From assembly GCF_004337985.1 (NCBI RefSeq), contig NC_043740.1, forward strand, positions 2,438,874 through 2,502,873: a stretch of 64,000 bases of DNA, given 5' to 3'. Shown piece after piece: positions 22,302 through 33,899 of the stretch. The stretch is from Pyricularia pennisetigena (Eukaryota > Ascomycota > Sordariomycetes > Magnaporthales > Pyriculariaceae). The notes beneath the pieces were generated by a model that worked only from the letters and a program-made list of their open reading frames with translations, was not told where the DNA came from and ran no database searches. A program made the position numbers and the translations under genes. Positions within the stretch are counted from its first letter, which is position 1. The number at the start of each line of letters is the position of its first letter.

Positions 22302-23703
22302 TCAAGCGCGCAGCGGGTGGTGTCCCTGTTTTTTTTTTCGAAAACCATACTCACAAGTCGGGCAATACGTCATATCGTTAGGCGTGACTGGATACACATC
22401 CTCCCCGTAGGTGGCGTTGAGCACAACGGAACCGACAACGTGGCCCGTCTCCAGCCTGATCCACGTCTCGACCTCTCTCCGCCGCAGCATCTCCTCGGTC
22501 ACGAACACCTGCCGCGCACCCCGGATCCAGTTGCCATAACCCCCGTATCCTGAATGCTGCCCGAAACAGAGATCGACCCCGTTGCCCTCGACCGTCATGC
22601 CCGGCACCAGGCGGTCCCACCTGTGACACCACGTGTCGCCGTGGTCGTGCCCAAAGAACATGGCCACCACCCCCGGCGTCTCCACCACCGCCCGCATGAA
22701 CGGGACGTCCTGGCCGCCGTAAGCGCAGCCCGCGTTGTCCCGGCCGTCCGGGCACCACCCCTGAGCCTGCGGCGAGACAGGGTAGTCGTCGTTGATGCCC
22801 GGCTGGAGACGCGGGTCGACCGATTGCCTCCCCCGCTCCGTCTGCAGCGCGTGGGCGGCGTAGATGGGGATGTGCGTGAAGACGAGGCTCGGTATCGCTT
22901 TGCCGCCGAACCGGGCCCTGAGGTGGTTTTCAGTGGCGCGGAACCACTCGACGGCGCTTTCGTGCACCCAGTTCTCCAGCCCGACCAGGCCGCCTTGCTC
23001 GTCCTTTTCCTGGTACCGCCACCCGCCGCGGCTGTCAAAGAACCAAAGAATCATCTCCGGCCTGCAGTGGTTTTCGCCGCCCCTGCGAGGCGGCCTGCAG
23101 TCTGCGCCGTAGACCGGCAGGTAGTAGTTGCTGGTGCCGGCCTCGGGGTCGGAGACCATGCTCGTCGTCAGCGAGCCTGGGTAGCGACGCTCGTGCGCCA
23201 AGATGGCGCTCCCGGACAGGTTGTACTGGTGGTCATGGTTCCCGTATGTCGATGCCCAGCGAAGGCGACGGTCCACCATTGGGCCGACGATCTGGTCGAC
23301 ATATGCCGTTGCGTTCTCAAAGAATGCATTGTCCCCAGTGATGAGATCCCCATTCAGGATGACCAGGTCCGGTCGGTCCGAGTCGAGGACCTTTTGGATG
23401 ACCTTGACAGAGTGTATATCCTGCTGAGGGCCCCATTGATCCCATGCATCTGTTTATGGGTGTTAATCTCGTCTCGCGGTCTTTAACACGGATAGTCAAG
23501 AACTTGAAGAAGAAAGAGTACCACTGACTTTCCCCAAAGTGTAGGTCACCAAAAATGGAGATATGGAATGTTCCATCTTTGTTAAACTTCAAAGGCTCGG
23601 CTGTCAGCTCTTCTTTGGACACTACCTCTGCCGAAACGGATACTTGCAGTAAAGAAGCCGCTAATAAAAGCACGACACCGGCATCCATGTATAATGTCCT
23701 CAT
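22302..23703 (-). CDS. Secreted calcineurin-like metallophosphoesterase
   Basis: Exons 23703-23529 and 23449-22302 (donor GTCAGT, phase 1) give 440 residues. The start MRTLYMDAGVVLLLAASLL provides a signal peptide ending near SVSAE. Metallophosphatase motifs are in order: FGDLHFGE (GDxHxG), VILNGDLITG (GDxxxG), YGNHDHQYN (GNHD), VFTHIPIY (GH-type block) and FFGHDHGD (GHxH). It resembles fungal extracellular/vacuolar phosphoesterases related to Dcr2. The C-terminus reads CPTCEYGF and then a basic, low-complexity end encoded by the T/A tract at 22329-22338. That tail probably derives from the junction with the truncated NRPS-like fragment, which follows in the same frame after a single TGA. Confidence 0.85.
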
Positions 23704-24397
23704 TTTGACAATACACAAAACCTCGCTTCTCACCAGAAATAGCAGCCTGGCAAGCACCAAATCGTTTCTTACATTTCCCACACCATATGCCCAAGATTAT
23801 ATACTAACTCTATAATAAACGGCATCGCGTCCTGCTGGCAAAACTCCACCAAAAAAGTGCTGGCTTCTATGTATAATTCAGGAGGGGTGATTGCATATGT
23901 TGCTAGCCTGCAGACGTACCTGGAGCCAGTCGTGCCGCCCACGTGTTATGGTCTCCCCATAACCAGATTGATGCTGTTGATTCAGGAGGGGGATCTGGGC
24001 AACCCCCAAGAGATTGGAGATGAAGGAAGGTAACATCGTTTCTGCGCTCCCATTAGCGAATCGTCAATTGAGATGTGATGCGCCGCGGTTATCTTGACGG
24101 AACCTCTGGGAGGGGGACTTTGAGTGGGTCCATCGATTGCTAAGCCCAACCAAAACGTGACAATGGGCAGGCTCGCCACTGGCTCTGCAAAAGAAGGCGA
24201 AATGCACTGGAAAATGAAGAAAACCAACTCACACTTTCGTATTTCGCGGCTTCTCCCGCACAACGTCAAACCACGTGGACAAATATTTTACTCCCCGCCC
24301 TTTGCCTTGGATCCCGATTTGGTTGCTCCTTCGCCGTGACGTAAATCGCAAAATTCTTTTGCGGACGTGCAGCAAGTTCGAGTACCAGAAGCAACAA
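23704..24397. other. Intergenic region upstream of phosphoesterase
   Basis: No gene is seen. It ends at the target site of the retrotransposon. Confidence 0.4.
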
Positions 24398-24402
24398 ATA
24401 GG
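24398..24402. repeat. Target-site duplication, left copy (ATAGG)
   Basis: ATAGG directly precedes the left LTR and is repeated exactly after the right LTR at 32447-32451, the 5-bp hallmark of LTR-element integration. Confidence 0.95.
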
Positions 24403-24568
24403 TGACGCACACGAACGTACACGTGCAGCCTGCATGAGTGGTAGGAGAGCCATGTATTCAGGTAGGGTGCGCTATCTAGGCTAACGAGCGTGGCAGCGCT
24501 TTTATGGTGTGCACAACGCTAACTAAGCTCATCTGGTCATGTAATACCAAAATCTATTTACTGCAACA
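24403..24568 (-). repeat. Left LTR (3' LTR of the element)
   Basis: 166 bp, starts TGACGCACAC and ends TGCAACA on the plus strand. Compared with the right LTR it carries six T/A-type states, at 24516, 24521, 24543, 24546, 24551 and 24558, all in its inner third. Confidence 0.95.
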
Positions 24569-24580
24569 CACCCCCCAGTT
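24569..24580 (-). promoter_or_regulatory. Polypurine tract
   Basis: Read on the minus strand, AACTGGGGGGTG lies immediately before the 3' LTR, the correct place for the plus-strand primer of reverse transcription. Confidence 0.8.
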
Positions 24581-26614
24581 AATTTTGCGTTAATAAGCAA
24601 AATCAACTGTTTATATAATTATATACAGCTTTTACGGCCAATATTTGTATATATTTATTTACGTAAATAAAGGAAATATATAATATTAATAAACGGTAAC
24701 GGTGCAACGCGCGCCGCAAACGGGTTTTACCAACTTTTAACGTTTTTTATTATATTTAACGTAAACGGTAAACCTTTTTTTAATAGCGACGAATCCGTAA
24801 TATTATACCCCCTATTATATTAATAACGATAATAATTTATAATAAAATTGGTAAACGCACGGCGATTATATATTTCGTTCGTTTTTTTAAATCCGAATTT
24901 TAATTTTAAATTTTATTTTATACCCAAATACCTAATTCGTAAATAATTATTTGCGCTTTATAATTTGCGTTTAACGATTTGCGCGCCTATTAACGTCGAT
25001 ATTAGTACCAGCAATAATAATAATAATAATAAAAATAAATCTTTTTCCGTCTGTTTTAACGGGTTAAATTGCGCGTAAACCGCGCTATACGTTAAATACC
25101 GGTTGGGCGCTGGTTAACGGGTATAATATAATATTTTCTTTTATTTTTATTAACGGGAATCGATTTGGTCGCGCCGAAAAGCGCGTATAATTGTAAATTT
25201 TTACCTGCGTTTTGGCGAATTTCCGAACGTATAATTTAATTAACGCGCTCCCTATAAATGTATAAACGAATTAATACCGCCGAAACGCTGCAATTGCAAC
25301 GCGTTTTTCAATTTTCCCAACGGGAAATTAAAAATTAAAAAATATAATTTATATCGTAACCGGTTTTATAATATTAAATTAACGGTAAAATATAAACTTT
25401 TTTTACCGTCGTTACCGGCGCCGCCCTTATTTTTACGGTTACCGATATAACCCCCGCCGTTATCCCCGCCGAAACGGTAATTTCCGAAACGTAAACCGAA
25501 AAAATTATTACCGAAATACCAATGGTTAAAAATCCTATTAACCCTGCGCCCGCCCCCGTTGCTGTTTTTACCGCTACCGAACCCGCCCCCGCGCCTACCC
25601 AGGCCGCCGCTTTTAAAACCGTTTCCGGGCGTATTAAAAACGCGCGCGGCGTTAAAAATACCGTAAATTATTCCTAAACCGTATTTAAAAGCGTGGGGTA
25701 ATATTAACCATATATATAAAAACCGAAAAATATAAAAAAAAGGAGGAAGGAGGAGACCGAGGAGGAGGAAAAAAATAAAAAAAACAGCAATAACCGCCCC
25801 GTCCGTTCCGTAAATATTTCCCCTATTTTAAAATATTTATTTATAAATAACGTAAATTAACGTACGTAATATAATCGCGTCGTTTTCGCCCCCGTCGTAT
25901 ACGCCCAAACGATTTTGTAAATCGCCCGGTATTATATTTCGGGTGTACGAAAACGTATTTGTCCGGAATTGCGACCGGTTTATACGTTAATTAACCCGGC
26001 GTACGTTCCCGTGTTCGGGGAACGCGTTTACCGCGTTGTTGGAATTGCCGAAATAGGTATACCTGCTTTTTTTTCCCAATTGGGGGATTTTTTAAACGCG
26101 CCGCGCGCAATTTAAACCAAACGTTTTTTGTATTACCGCGTACCCCCATTAAAAAAATCCAATTCCTTCGGAACGTGGTTACGTATTATTTCCGGAATTG
26201 GACCGAATTTTAAACGAAGGAATTAACAATTTTTTAGGCGAAAAATATTTTTGCGTTAAAACCCGTAAAAAGGGTTTTTGGTATTTTTTTTACGCCGTAA
26301 AGCGTAAGGGAGGCGTTATTTCGTAATATTTAGGTGGGATCGGGGTTAATTATTATAGGAAGCGTGCCGGCGGTGGTGGGTACGACCTTTAATAATTAAC
26401 TTATTACGGGCATTTATTTTATATTATTTCCTGGCGGCGTTGGCGCCGGTTATTAGGTTCTTTTATGGGTGGGTTTCGGCCCTAAATATTCGTTATTTTA
26501 TATATTCGTTACCTTTTATCGTTGTTTTTGTTTTTTTTTTTTTTTAATAGGTTTAACACGCGTTATTTAATATTATACTTTTTACCGTATTTCCAAATTT
26601 CCTTTTAAATCTTA
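24581..26614 (+). pseudogene. Extra segment of the element; candidate ORF opposite to pol
   Basis: About 2 kb lies between the end of pol and the polypurine tract, where copia elements usually have little. On the plus strand one frame (positions 1 mod 3) can be followed from about 24,660 to 26,280, interrupted only by TAA/TAG codons. It shows a CAR-derived run near 25012-25044 (poly-Gln-like), a Pro/Ala-rich stretch at 25522-25620 (start MVKNPINPAPAPV), an acidic/lysine-rich stretch at 25741-25800, and then a hydrophobic/basic region (YVPVFGERVYRVVGIAEIG near 26000). I do not recognise a domain. A minus-strand frame over 25,850-26,160 is also fairly open, so the coding strand is not proven. 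Confidence 0.35.
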
Positions 26615-29600
26615 TTAAACGTTATAAAAGTTTAAAAATGCCTTAAAATGCTCGAATTTTGGGATCGATAACGATTTAGTAAATCCGTTTGCAGGTATAA
26701 ACTCTATTTCCAGGTAAATAACGTGGAAATTTTTTTTAACGTATTCCTGTTTAAACCACATATTTTGTATATTTATATGGCGCAAACTGGTATTAATACG
26801 AAAATTTTTATCAACGATTAAACGAATCGTTTATTTATTATCGCAATATAAATTCCAAAACTAACCTAAATTTAACTGTATTTTTTTAAAAATCCGCTTT
26901 AAAACCATAATTTCTTTGGCCGCTTTTAATAATACGTATAATTTTACTTTTATTATAAACGTCGTTACCGTGGTTTACTTTACCGCCCTCCAATTAATAG
27001 CTCCTCCGAATAACATTATCACGTATCCTTTTAAAAACCTCCTCGTATTTAAATCGTCGCCGAAAAATGCGTTATTTACGAGGACAAAATGCTAATTTTA
27101 ATCGCTCGTTCCGTATTTAATTCCTAAAAACTTCGTACTGTATAAATAAAATAATATTTTTTTAATTAAACGTTTGTAAAAAGGATTAGGATTGGTAAAA
27201 AATTTAGAAAATACTAATACTGCGTGCGTAACGTCCGGTTTAAATATAATTGCGGTATATAAAATAAATTTTACCATTTCCTGGTAGGTTTTAACCTCGT
27301 TTGGAGTTACGGTCCCTTCGTATTTTATTATAAAACCTTTTAATAATGGCGTTGGCGGGTATTTTAAACTTTTTATAAATTTAAAGCGTATAACGATTTT
27401 TTCGATATACGAATCGTATAATAAAATCGTTATGCGTCGCTTTCTATTTCGCAATACGCGCATTCCAAAAAACCAGGAAAACTGCCCCTCCCGTAATTTG
27501 TATTTAACTTTTAGGCCGTCGATAACCGTTTTACCGTTTCTGACGTGTTTTTCGGCATATAACACGATTATATCGTTTACGAAAAAAATTACGATAACCC
27601 TATTTTGTATAAATACGCATATATATGGTTTATTACCAATTGGTTTAAATCCCAAACTTTGTAACGTTTTTAGGAGTTTTTTATACCAAAATTTGGATAA
27701 TTCCTTTATACCGTAAAGCGTTTTTCGTAATTTAAATACAATATTTTTTTTCCCAAACCTTTTTGGTGCGGTGCAAAATACCGGTTTATTTATATTAAAC
27801 GTTACGTTAAAAAAAACGTTATTTATATCGATTTGGATCGCCTCGAGGTCGAAATGCGTTATTAGGGCTAATATTAACCTAAAATTACGTGCGACCAATA
27901 TCGCCGCGTAAATATTTTTAAACGTATTAAGCGTTTATTAATTACCCCTTATTACGAACCGTGTTTTATAGCGTTCGAGGTAACCGTTTTTGTCGAATTT
28001 ATACGTAAATACCCATATAAACGGTACGGGTTTTATAATACAATTTAACCGAAAGGTTATTTCCTATATTTTTTTCTTTTCGAAACTTATCCACTCCGTT
28101 TTCGCTGCTTTAAAAAACTGCTTTTTATCCGGGTGCGCCATAAACTTTTTCCAGGTTTTAGGCGCAAACACAAAATCGTTTTTATACGGTTTAATTTTTT
28201 TATCCGGTTTTTTTTATTATATTACCGCCGCGATAATTTCGTATAATATTTTATAATTATAATTACCGCCCTCCAACGTGTTTTATTAATTAAGTAAAAA
28301 CGTTAATAAAAACGCTAATTATAATTAAAAACCTGGAACGAATATCCGGTCTTCGATATATATTTATTTTAAATAAATATTATTATTTCCGTATACCACG
28401 TTTTTTCCCTTTAAAATAATCGCGTTTGCAAAATTCGTATTATTATTATTACCCCCGCGCCCTCCACGGGTTATATTTCCTTTACCGCGTTGGCGTTATC
28501 CCTTCGTATTTATTTCCAAAATTTTTGTAATGGGTCGGGGCGTTTTCGAAAAACGTTTAAATTTTATTATACGCGTTTAAACGCTAATTTAAAGTACCGG
28601 CGCGGGCGTAATATTTAAAAATTGTGCGGATGTAACGGTAATATTCGTCGGGTTCGGTGGTTCGGATTACGGTTCCGGTATATTACCCCCGACGAAAAAG
28701 CGGTTAAACGTAAAATATTCCCGCGTTAATTCGTTATTAATAACGATTAATCCTACCGTTCGGGTATTTTTTACCAGTTTCGGCGCACCCGGTTCCTTTA
28801 CAGGGTCCGTGGGCGCACGTAATAAAAATCCGTTATTATTTGGTGTGCGTATACCGAACACGTAATTTTTTCCCGTTTTGGGCGTTATTATATTATTTTT
28901 TAAAATTTTTAAATACGCTGGTATTACCAACGTATATTTTATTGGTTCGTTAACCATTTATATCCTAAACGGTTCCGGTTAATTAACCGTTTTACCTGGG
29001 ATCGGTCCGCCTAAACCTTTAAAAATATCGTTTTTTGCGATTTGTTCGCGGAAATGCATATTGCGGTATTCCGTAAATGTTTCCGCGCTCCGTTTTTATA
29101 GTATTGGTACGTTATTTAACCCCTAATTAAAAATAAAAACGCCTGGATTAAATGCGAATAATAATTTATTCCGTAATAAACCCAAACGTTCGATTATTCC
29201 GTCCCCCAAAAATTCCAATATTAGTTCGTGGATCCGGTTTATTAAAAATTTGTATTCGTTACTAAATTTACCGGTTTTTATTTTTTCTTTTTTTAATTTT
29301 TGGTAAAAACGTGTTTCGTCGAATCGGACGTTACGTAAAATAATAATCCTGTCGAAAAAGGGCACCCAAATATGGTATATTTTAAAAAATTTATATTTAA
29401 CCAAATATCTTACGTGCGTTTTAGGGCTCGTTTTAAATATTACCCTATTTTTTAATTTCGCTTTTACCGGGTTTAATACGTAGGTTTTACACCCGTATAC
29501 GTACGTGCCAAACCAATTTGGGCGCAGGTTTTTATTTAATATAATAAATAATGCAGGTATATATTATTTAAAAAACCCCCTAAATTATATTAATAAAATT

Positions 29601-32167
29601 TCGTTTGGGCTAAAATTTTTCCGGTTTATTAATGGATTTATATTAATAAAATAATTTGCGGTTATAATTATTTTTGGCCAAATAAAGGTAGGTAAATTGG
29701 TTATTAAGCGCATTTTAAGCGCGCGTATAATTACCTCCTATCCCGAACGCTTTATTTAACCGTTCGGTTTATATATATTAAAAGGAGGCGTTTTTATTTT
29801 AATCCCAAATTTTTTACAATATTTTTAATAAAAAATATATCCCGTATACGTTATTAAAATAGGTTCGTTATTGTGGAAAAATTTCGTAATTTATAGGCCG
29901 TATTAGCGCGTTACCCATTGTTCGAAACCGAATATTATTAACACGAATTCTGCCTTCGTTTTTCCGGTAAACGGAATGGTCGTTAAACGCCCCAAATATT
30001 CGTTTTTTAATAACAGCAAATACCGTATACCAATACCTGATTTTTTAAAATAAAAAAAATTTAAATATATTATATAATAAAATTTATATAATTCGCCTTT
30101 TGGGCGTTTCGATATTATTGTTTTACCATATATTTAAACGCACGCCTCGCACTCCAATATTTTTAATCTTTTAATTTTTACACTTTTAACCCGGTGGACC
30201 AACGCTTTAAACGCTTCCGGACCCAGGTAACCGGTTTTCCAATACCAAATTAACGAATTATTTTCTTTTTCGTCGTATATTCCCGTGGAATTCCTTTATG
30301 GAATCCTAATAAATTTTATCCAACCGTTTATAATCGTTAAAAAAATAATACCTGCAAAAAATATTTGTACGGTAAAGGCAACGCGCAGGTAATAAACAGG
30401 TTTATATTATAAAAAAATTACGTTATTACGTCGTTATAAACCGCATAATACCAAATTGTTTTTTATATTCCTTAAACGCAAAATGCAATCCCAGCCGTTA
30501 TATTACACGTTTTTATCCTTTAAACGCGCTTTTAACACGATATTAACGTAAAAATTAGGTATATACGTTACGTTAACGAATTTTAACGTTCGTCCTCCGT
30601 TTAACACGTTTTGTATAATACGCGTATTAAACGCGGTAATTTTAAATTATTAAATACCGCATATAACGAATTGCGGATCCGTATTTGTAAATTTACGGAT
30701 AAAACCCGGGTCCAGGCGTTTTTTGGCGTTCACCAAATATATAAAACAGCAATTATCGAATAAAATATTATTGTAATATAGGTTGTAGGAGGTATTTATA
30801 AACGTAAACGCGCTGGTTCCTTTATCGTAACGTATTTAAAAGTATATAAAATCGTTGGGTTCGTTAAAAATGGTTAAACAGGCCGCCGAAATAGTGGGCG
30901 GCCCCCCTTATTTTCTAAATTGCGGTGCTTTTTTCGTCCCTCCGTTCGTAATAAATCCTAATTCGGTAATTATATTTTTTTAAATTAATAATTCGCGGAC
31001 AAAAAACCAACGGTCCTTTTTAAATTCGGCGCAAATTTTTTTACAATTTTCGGTTAAATAAGGGCCACGTATACGGATTTTGGGGTTTTTTCCTATTACC
31101 GCGTATACCAATTTTTCGCATAAATTTGGTAATTAAAAATAATTGTAATTATAAGGATATTTATTCCGTATATTTCCCCTATTTTCACCCCTATTAAAAA
31201 CGTGGTTTAAATTTTTATTTTATTTTTTAACGGATCCGCCAAATATCGTATAAAATTTAACGAAATTGCGGCCACCCCTTATTAAAGGGTCGGTAATATC
31301 GTCGTAAAAAACGTTTTTAAACCATTTAAAAATATATTTAAAAATAATTATATAATCCGGTTTATTTAATTTATTCCGAACGTTTATAACCCAAGAAAAT
31401 TGGAAACGTCCTTTTATTTTTATAAAATCTTTAATCGCTAAATCCCTTTTAAAATCGGTTATTTTATAATTCCGGGCTTTTTTGTAAATTAAATCGTAAA
31501 TTTTGAACCAATTCGTTTTATTATTTATCGTACGCGTTAAAACCAGGGTTAACTTATAATTTTTAATTGCCTATTTTTTAACGTACGTTGAAAAAAGTGC
31601 GAATTTTTCCTAAAACGTTTTAATTATTTTTTTAAATGTATTCCAACCGTTGCGTTAAACGGTAAAAAACGCCGTATTAAAATACGTTGGATTTATATTT
31701 TTTATAACCTATTACAGGAAAATATTAATTTTTCGGAATTATTTGTTTATATAATTTTTTTATAATTCCTGCGTTTCGCGTGTTTTATTTACCGCGCGTT
31801 TTATTTCGGAAGGCGTAAAATTATTAGGTATAATAGGTTTTTTTAAATTTTTAAAAACAAGTTTATTTATATTTGCAAACGATTTGGCGATTTGGTTTAT
31901 TTTGCGTTTAATTTTAGGCGGGTTTAGGTCCCAAATTTGTAGGTTTGTATGGTAATTGTCGAATCGGGAGCGTTTAAACGATTTTATAACGTTTTCGGTA
32001 AATTTTTCAAATATTGGGAGTTTTTCGTCGGTTTATTGGTTTGGATTAACCAATTTCCAAATGCGTAATATTTTTGCATTTTGGCGGTAAATTTTAAACC
32101 ATTTAAACTATTGGGCGCGTAAATTAAGCGCTGCTAGCGATTTTTGAAACTTTTCGGTCGTAAATAT
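26615..32167 (-). pseudogene. gag-pol remnant of the copia element
   Basis: RNase H and the pol C-terminus read leftwards from about 27,100 to a TAA at 26615-26617 (GGAINWRAV, NLYCDNK, FTKSLSIPKFEHFKAF). Reverse transcriptase is the best-preserved frame, 27098-27898 (LEAIQIDINNVFFN, KLRKTLYGIKELSKFWYKKL, and FVNDII where active copies have YVDD). The integrase C-terminal region lies at 29123-29404 (RIIILRNVRFDE). Gag probably starts at 32165-32167, where ATA stands at the expected ATG position (FTTEKFQKSLAALNL follows), itself a TG-to-TA change. Stops throughout are TAA or TAG, consistent with former Gln and Trp codons. No functional protein is expected. Confidence 0.85.
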
Positions 32168-32262
32168 GGTGTACGGTGAGGAAAAAAAAAAATAAATTAA
32201 ACGTTATTCGTGTTAATATATAATTGCAATTTGCGTAAAGTAGAAATTTTTATAATTTACAA

Positions 32263-32280
32263 TTGTACCGGGCTTATAAT
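32263..32280 (-). promoter_or_regulatory. Primer-binding site resembling half tRNA-iMet
   Basis: Next to the 5' LTR the minus strand reads ATTATAAGCCCGGTAC. This is close to the complement of the anticodon-side 5' half of fungal initiator tRNA-Met (GGGCTCAT), with one G-to-A change in a TG context. Priming by a cleaved initiator tRNA is known for Drosophila copia. Confidence 0.5.
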
Positions 32281-32446
32281 TGACGCACACGAACGTACAC
32301 GTGCAGCTTGTATAAGTGGTAGGAAAACCATGTATTTAGGTAGGGTGCGCTATTTAGGTTAACGAGCGTGGCAGCGCTTTTATGGTGTGCACAGCGCTGA
32401 CTAAGCTCATCTGGTCATGTGATGCCAAGATCTATCTACTGCAACA
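32281..32446 (-). repeat. Right LTR (5' LTR of the element)
   Basis: 166 bp, aligned end to end with the left LTR with 14 differences, all transitions. Its own eight T/A states (32308-32359) are confined to the half that faces the interior. Confidence 0.95.
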
Positions 32447-32451
32447 ATAGG
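32447..32451. repeat. Target-site duplication, right copy (ATAGG)
   Basis: Identical to 24398-24402. Confidence 0.95.
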
Positions 32452-33272
32452 CTTTTTTCTTCCCACGGAACGGGCGTCCAGCCTGTCGGATGGGCCTTGA
32501 ACCTTGACACCGAGATGAATGCAAGGACGCATACGCAATTTTATGTATTTCTTTTTTTTTTTAAAAAAAAAAAAATAATCAGCAAAAGCTTATCCCATAT
32601 AGAGATGAACTTTCTGGGTCAGGAACAGAAGCATAACTTTGAGTTATGTCACTTCTGGTGCCATCATTTTGAGTCGCCGTCTGCAACCTTTGGGGACCGA
32701 GCGTTGCTGTCCAACATAGAATATATTCCACGTGCTTTCTTTCCCCGGGTTTCAGGCCTCCGTCTGAACGGCCTCGGTCTTGGTCTGAAAATGAGAAATA
32801 AAAAGAGAAAGAGAAAAAGCGGCGCTACTTTTTCATCAGTCCCGCTATACCCGCTGCGAGACCTGTTTCGAGTTGAATCCTACGACTGTAGCCTGACCTT
32901 TGTATTCGCCTTTATCTGGTGCGTAGAAGCACTGGGCTGCAGTAAAAGCACTGACGGTTCTTCAAAACAACCAGACTCGGACAATGCAGCCATGGTCACT
33001 TTGGACCGGACGAGAACAATGTTTGCCACGACGATGGCTTAGTGGTATGCTTGCATCAACCACAGAAAGATCAGCTTTTTATAAATGAACGACAGCCTTT
33101 CCTTGATGCTGTCATCCCTTTCGAATTCGTAATCAAGCAAACGCAATATATGAGATACCCATAAGTACAGCGAAACACCCACGCTCGTTATATTGACTTT
33201 GTCAATTTTGTTCCACACAAGCAAGAGAAAAAGCAACAATAAGAAAAAAAAAACAATTTCATAACCAAAAAA
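32452..33272. other. Intergenic region between retrotransposon and secreted-protein gene
   Basis: A 207-codon frame crosses it (32419-33042), but it starts inside the LTR and shows no domain. T/A tracts lie near 32550-32575. The stretch just before 33273 is A-rich and serves as leader of the next gene. Confidence 0.4.
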
Positions 33273-33899
33273 ATGCGTTCCGTCAGCGCCATACTAGCCC
33301 TCGCCGTCACGGCCGCCCTGGCGGCGCCGGCGCCTAACCCCGCGAGCATGACGGAGCTCGACGCGGCGCTGCAGGCGCTCGAGGCCAACGCGCCCGCGGA
33401 CGCGGACGCCATCGCGCACGGCGGCAACCTCGCCAGCAAGCGGCAGGACGACGTGGCGGCCGCGCTGGCCAGCCTGGCCGCCAACGACCCGGAGGACGCC
33501 GCGGCCGTGCAGGCCGCGCTCAAGAACGGCCAGGCCCCGCCGCCGACTCCTTCGCTGGTCAAGCGGCAGACGCCCGCCGAGATCCAGGCCGCGCTCGACG
33601 CCCTGCGGTCCAACGACCCGGCCGAGGCCGACGCCGCCCAGTCCGGCATCGCGGCCCTGAAGCCTGCCGCTCCCACGCCGGCCCCCGCCGCCGCCGCGAG
33701 GCTGGTCTCGCGGTCCCAGGACGACCTCGGCGCCGCGGTGCTGGGCCTCATGCAGTCCGACCCTGAGGAGGCGCACCAGCTGCTCGACGGCGATGCGCAG
33801 GTCGCGAGGCAGGGCCAGGATGGCTCGTCCGACCTGCCGCTCTCGCCGACTGACGAGGATGACTGGGAGGATAAGCCTGTTCCCCCGCCTGGCTTCTAA
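33273..33899 (+). CDS. Secreted Ala-rich repeat protein with dibasic processing sites
   Basis: A single exon of 208 residues with an A-rich leader right before the ATG. A signal peptide (MRSVSAILALAVTAALAA) is followed by imperfect repeats of about 30-45 residues, each with a core of the form AALxxLxxNDPxxAxAxQ. Cleavage-type sites precede the repeats: SKR (56-57), VKR (97-98) and VSR (147), and the residue after the two dibasic sites is Gln. The C-terminus is acidic with a Pro-rich end (DDWEDKPVPPPGF). This is the layout of Kex2-processed repeat proteins of fungi, precursors that are cut in the Golgi into similar peptides. I see no RiPP-modifying genes nearby, so the released peptides may be unmodified. 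The biological role is unknown. Confidence 0.75.
   Translation: MRSVSAILALAVTAALAAPAPNPASMTELDAALQALEANAPADADAIAHGGNLASKRQDDVAAALASLAANDPEDAAAVQAALKNGQAPPPTPSLVKRQTPAEIQAALDALRSNDPAEADAAQSGIAALKPAAPTPAPAAAARLVSRSQDDLGAAVLGLMQSDPEEAHQLLDGDAQVARQGQDGSSDLPLSPTDEDDWEDKPVPPPGF

Larger units (their letters stand above)
24403..32446 (-). mobile_element. Full-length RIP-mutated Ty1/copia LTR retrotransposon
   Basis: The element is 8044 bp with 166-bp direct LTRs (24403-24568 and 32281-32446) that begin TG and end CA, flanked by ATAGG target duplications. It reads right to left: PBS next to the right LTR, gag near 32.1 kb, integrase C-terminal part at 29.1-29.4 kb, reverse transcriptase at 27.1-27.9 kb, RNase H to 26.6 kb, polypurine tract next to the left LTR. 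Domain order integrase-RT-RNase H places it in Ty1/copia. The interior is very AT-rich and poor in CA/TG while CG and TA are abundant, with many TAA/TAG stops: the expected product of repeat-induced point mutation. No frame is intact. Confidence 0.93.

Noticed and set aside
20341..23486. Long plus-strand ORFs opposite the NRPS-like and phosphoesterase genes (426, 284 and 310 codons)
   Set aside because: Shadow frames of GC-rich coding DNA; all recognisable motifs are on the minus strand.
25850..26160. Minus-strand open frame in the extra segment of the copia element, as an extension of pol
   Set aside because: RNase H and the pol C-terminal motif end at 26615, so it is not pol. It is kept only as the competing interpretation to the plus-strand frame.
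32419..33042. 207-codon ORF at the right edge of the retrotransposon
   Set aside because: It begins inside the LTR, crosses T/A tracts and shows no domain or splice structure.
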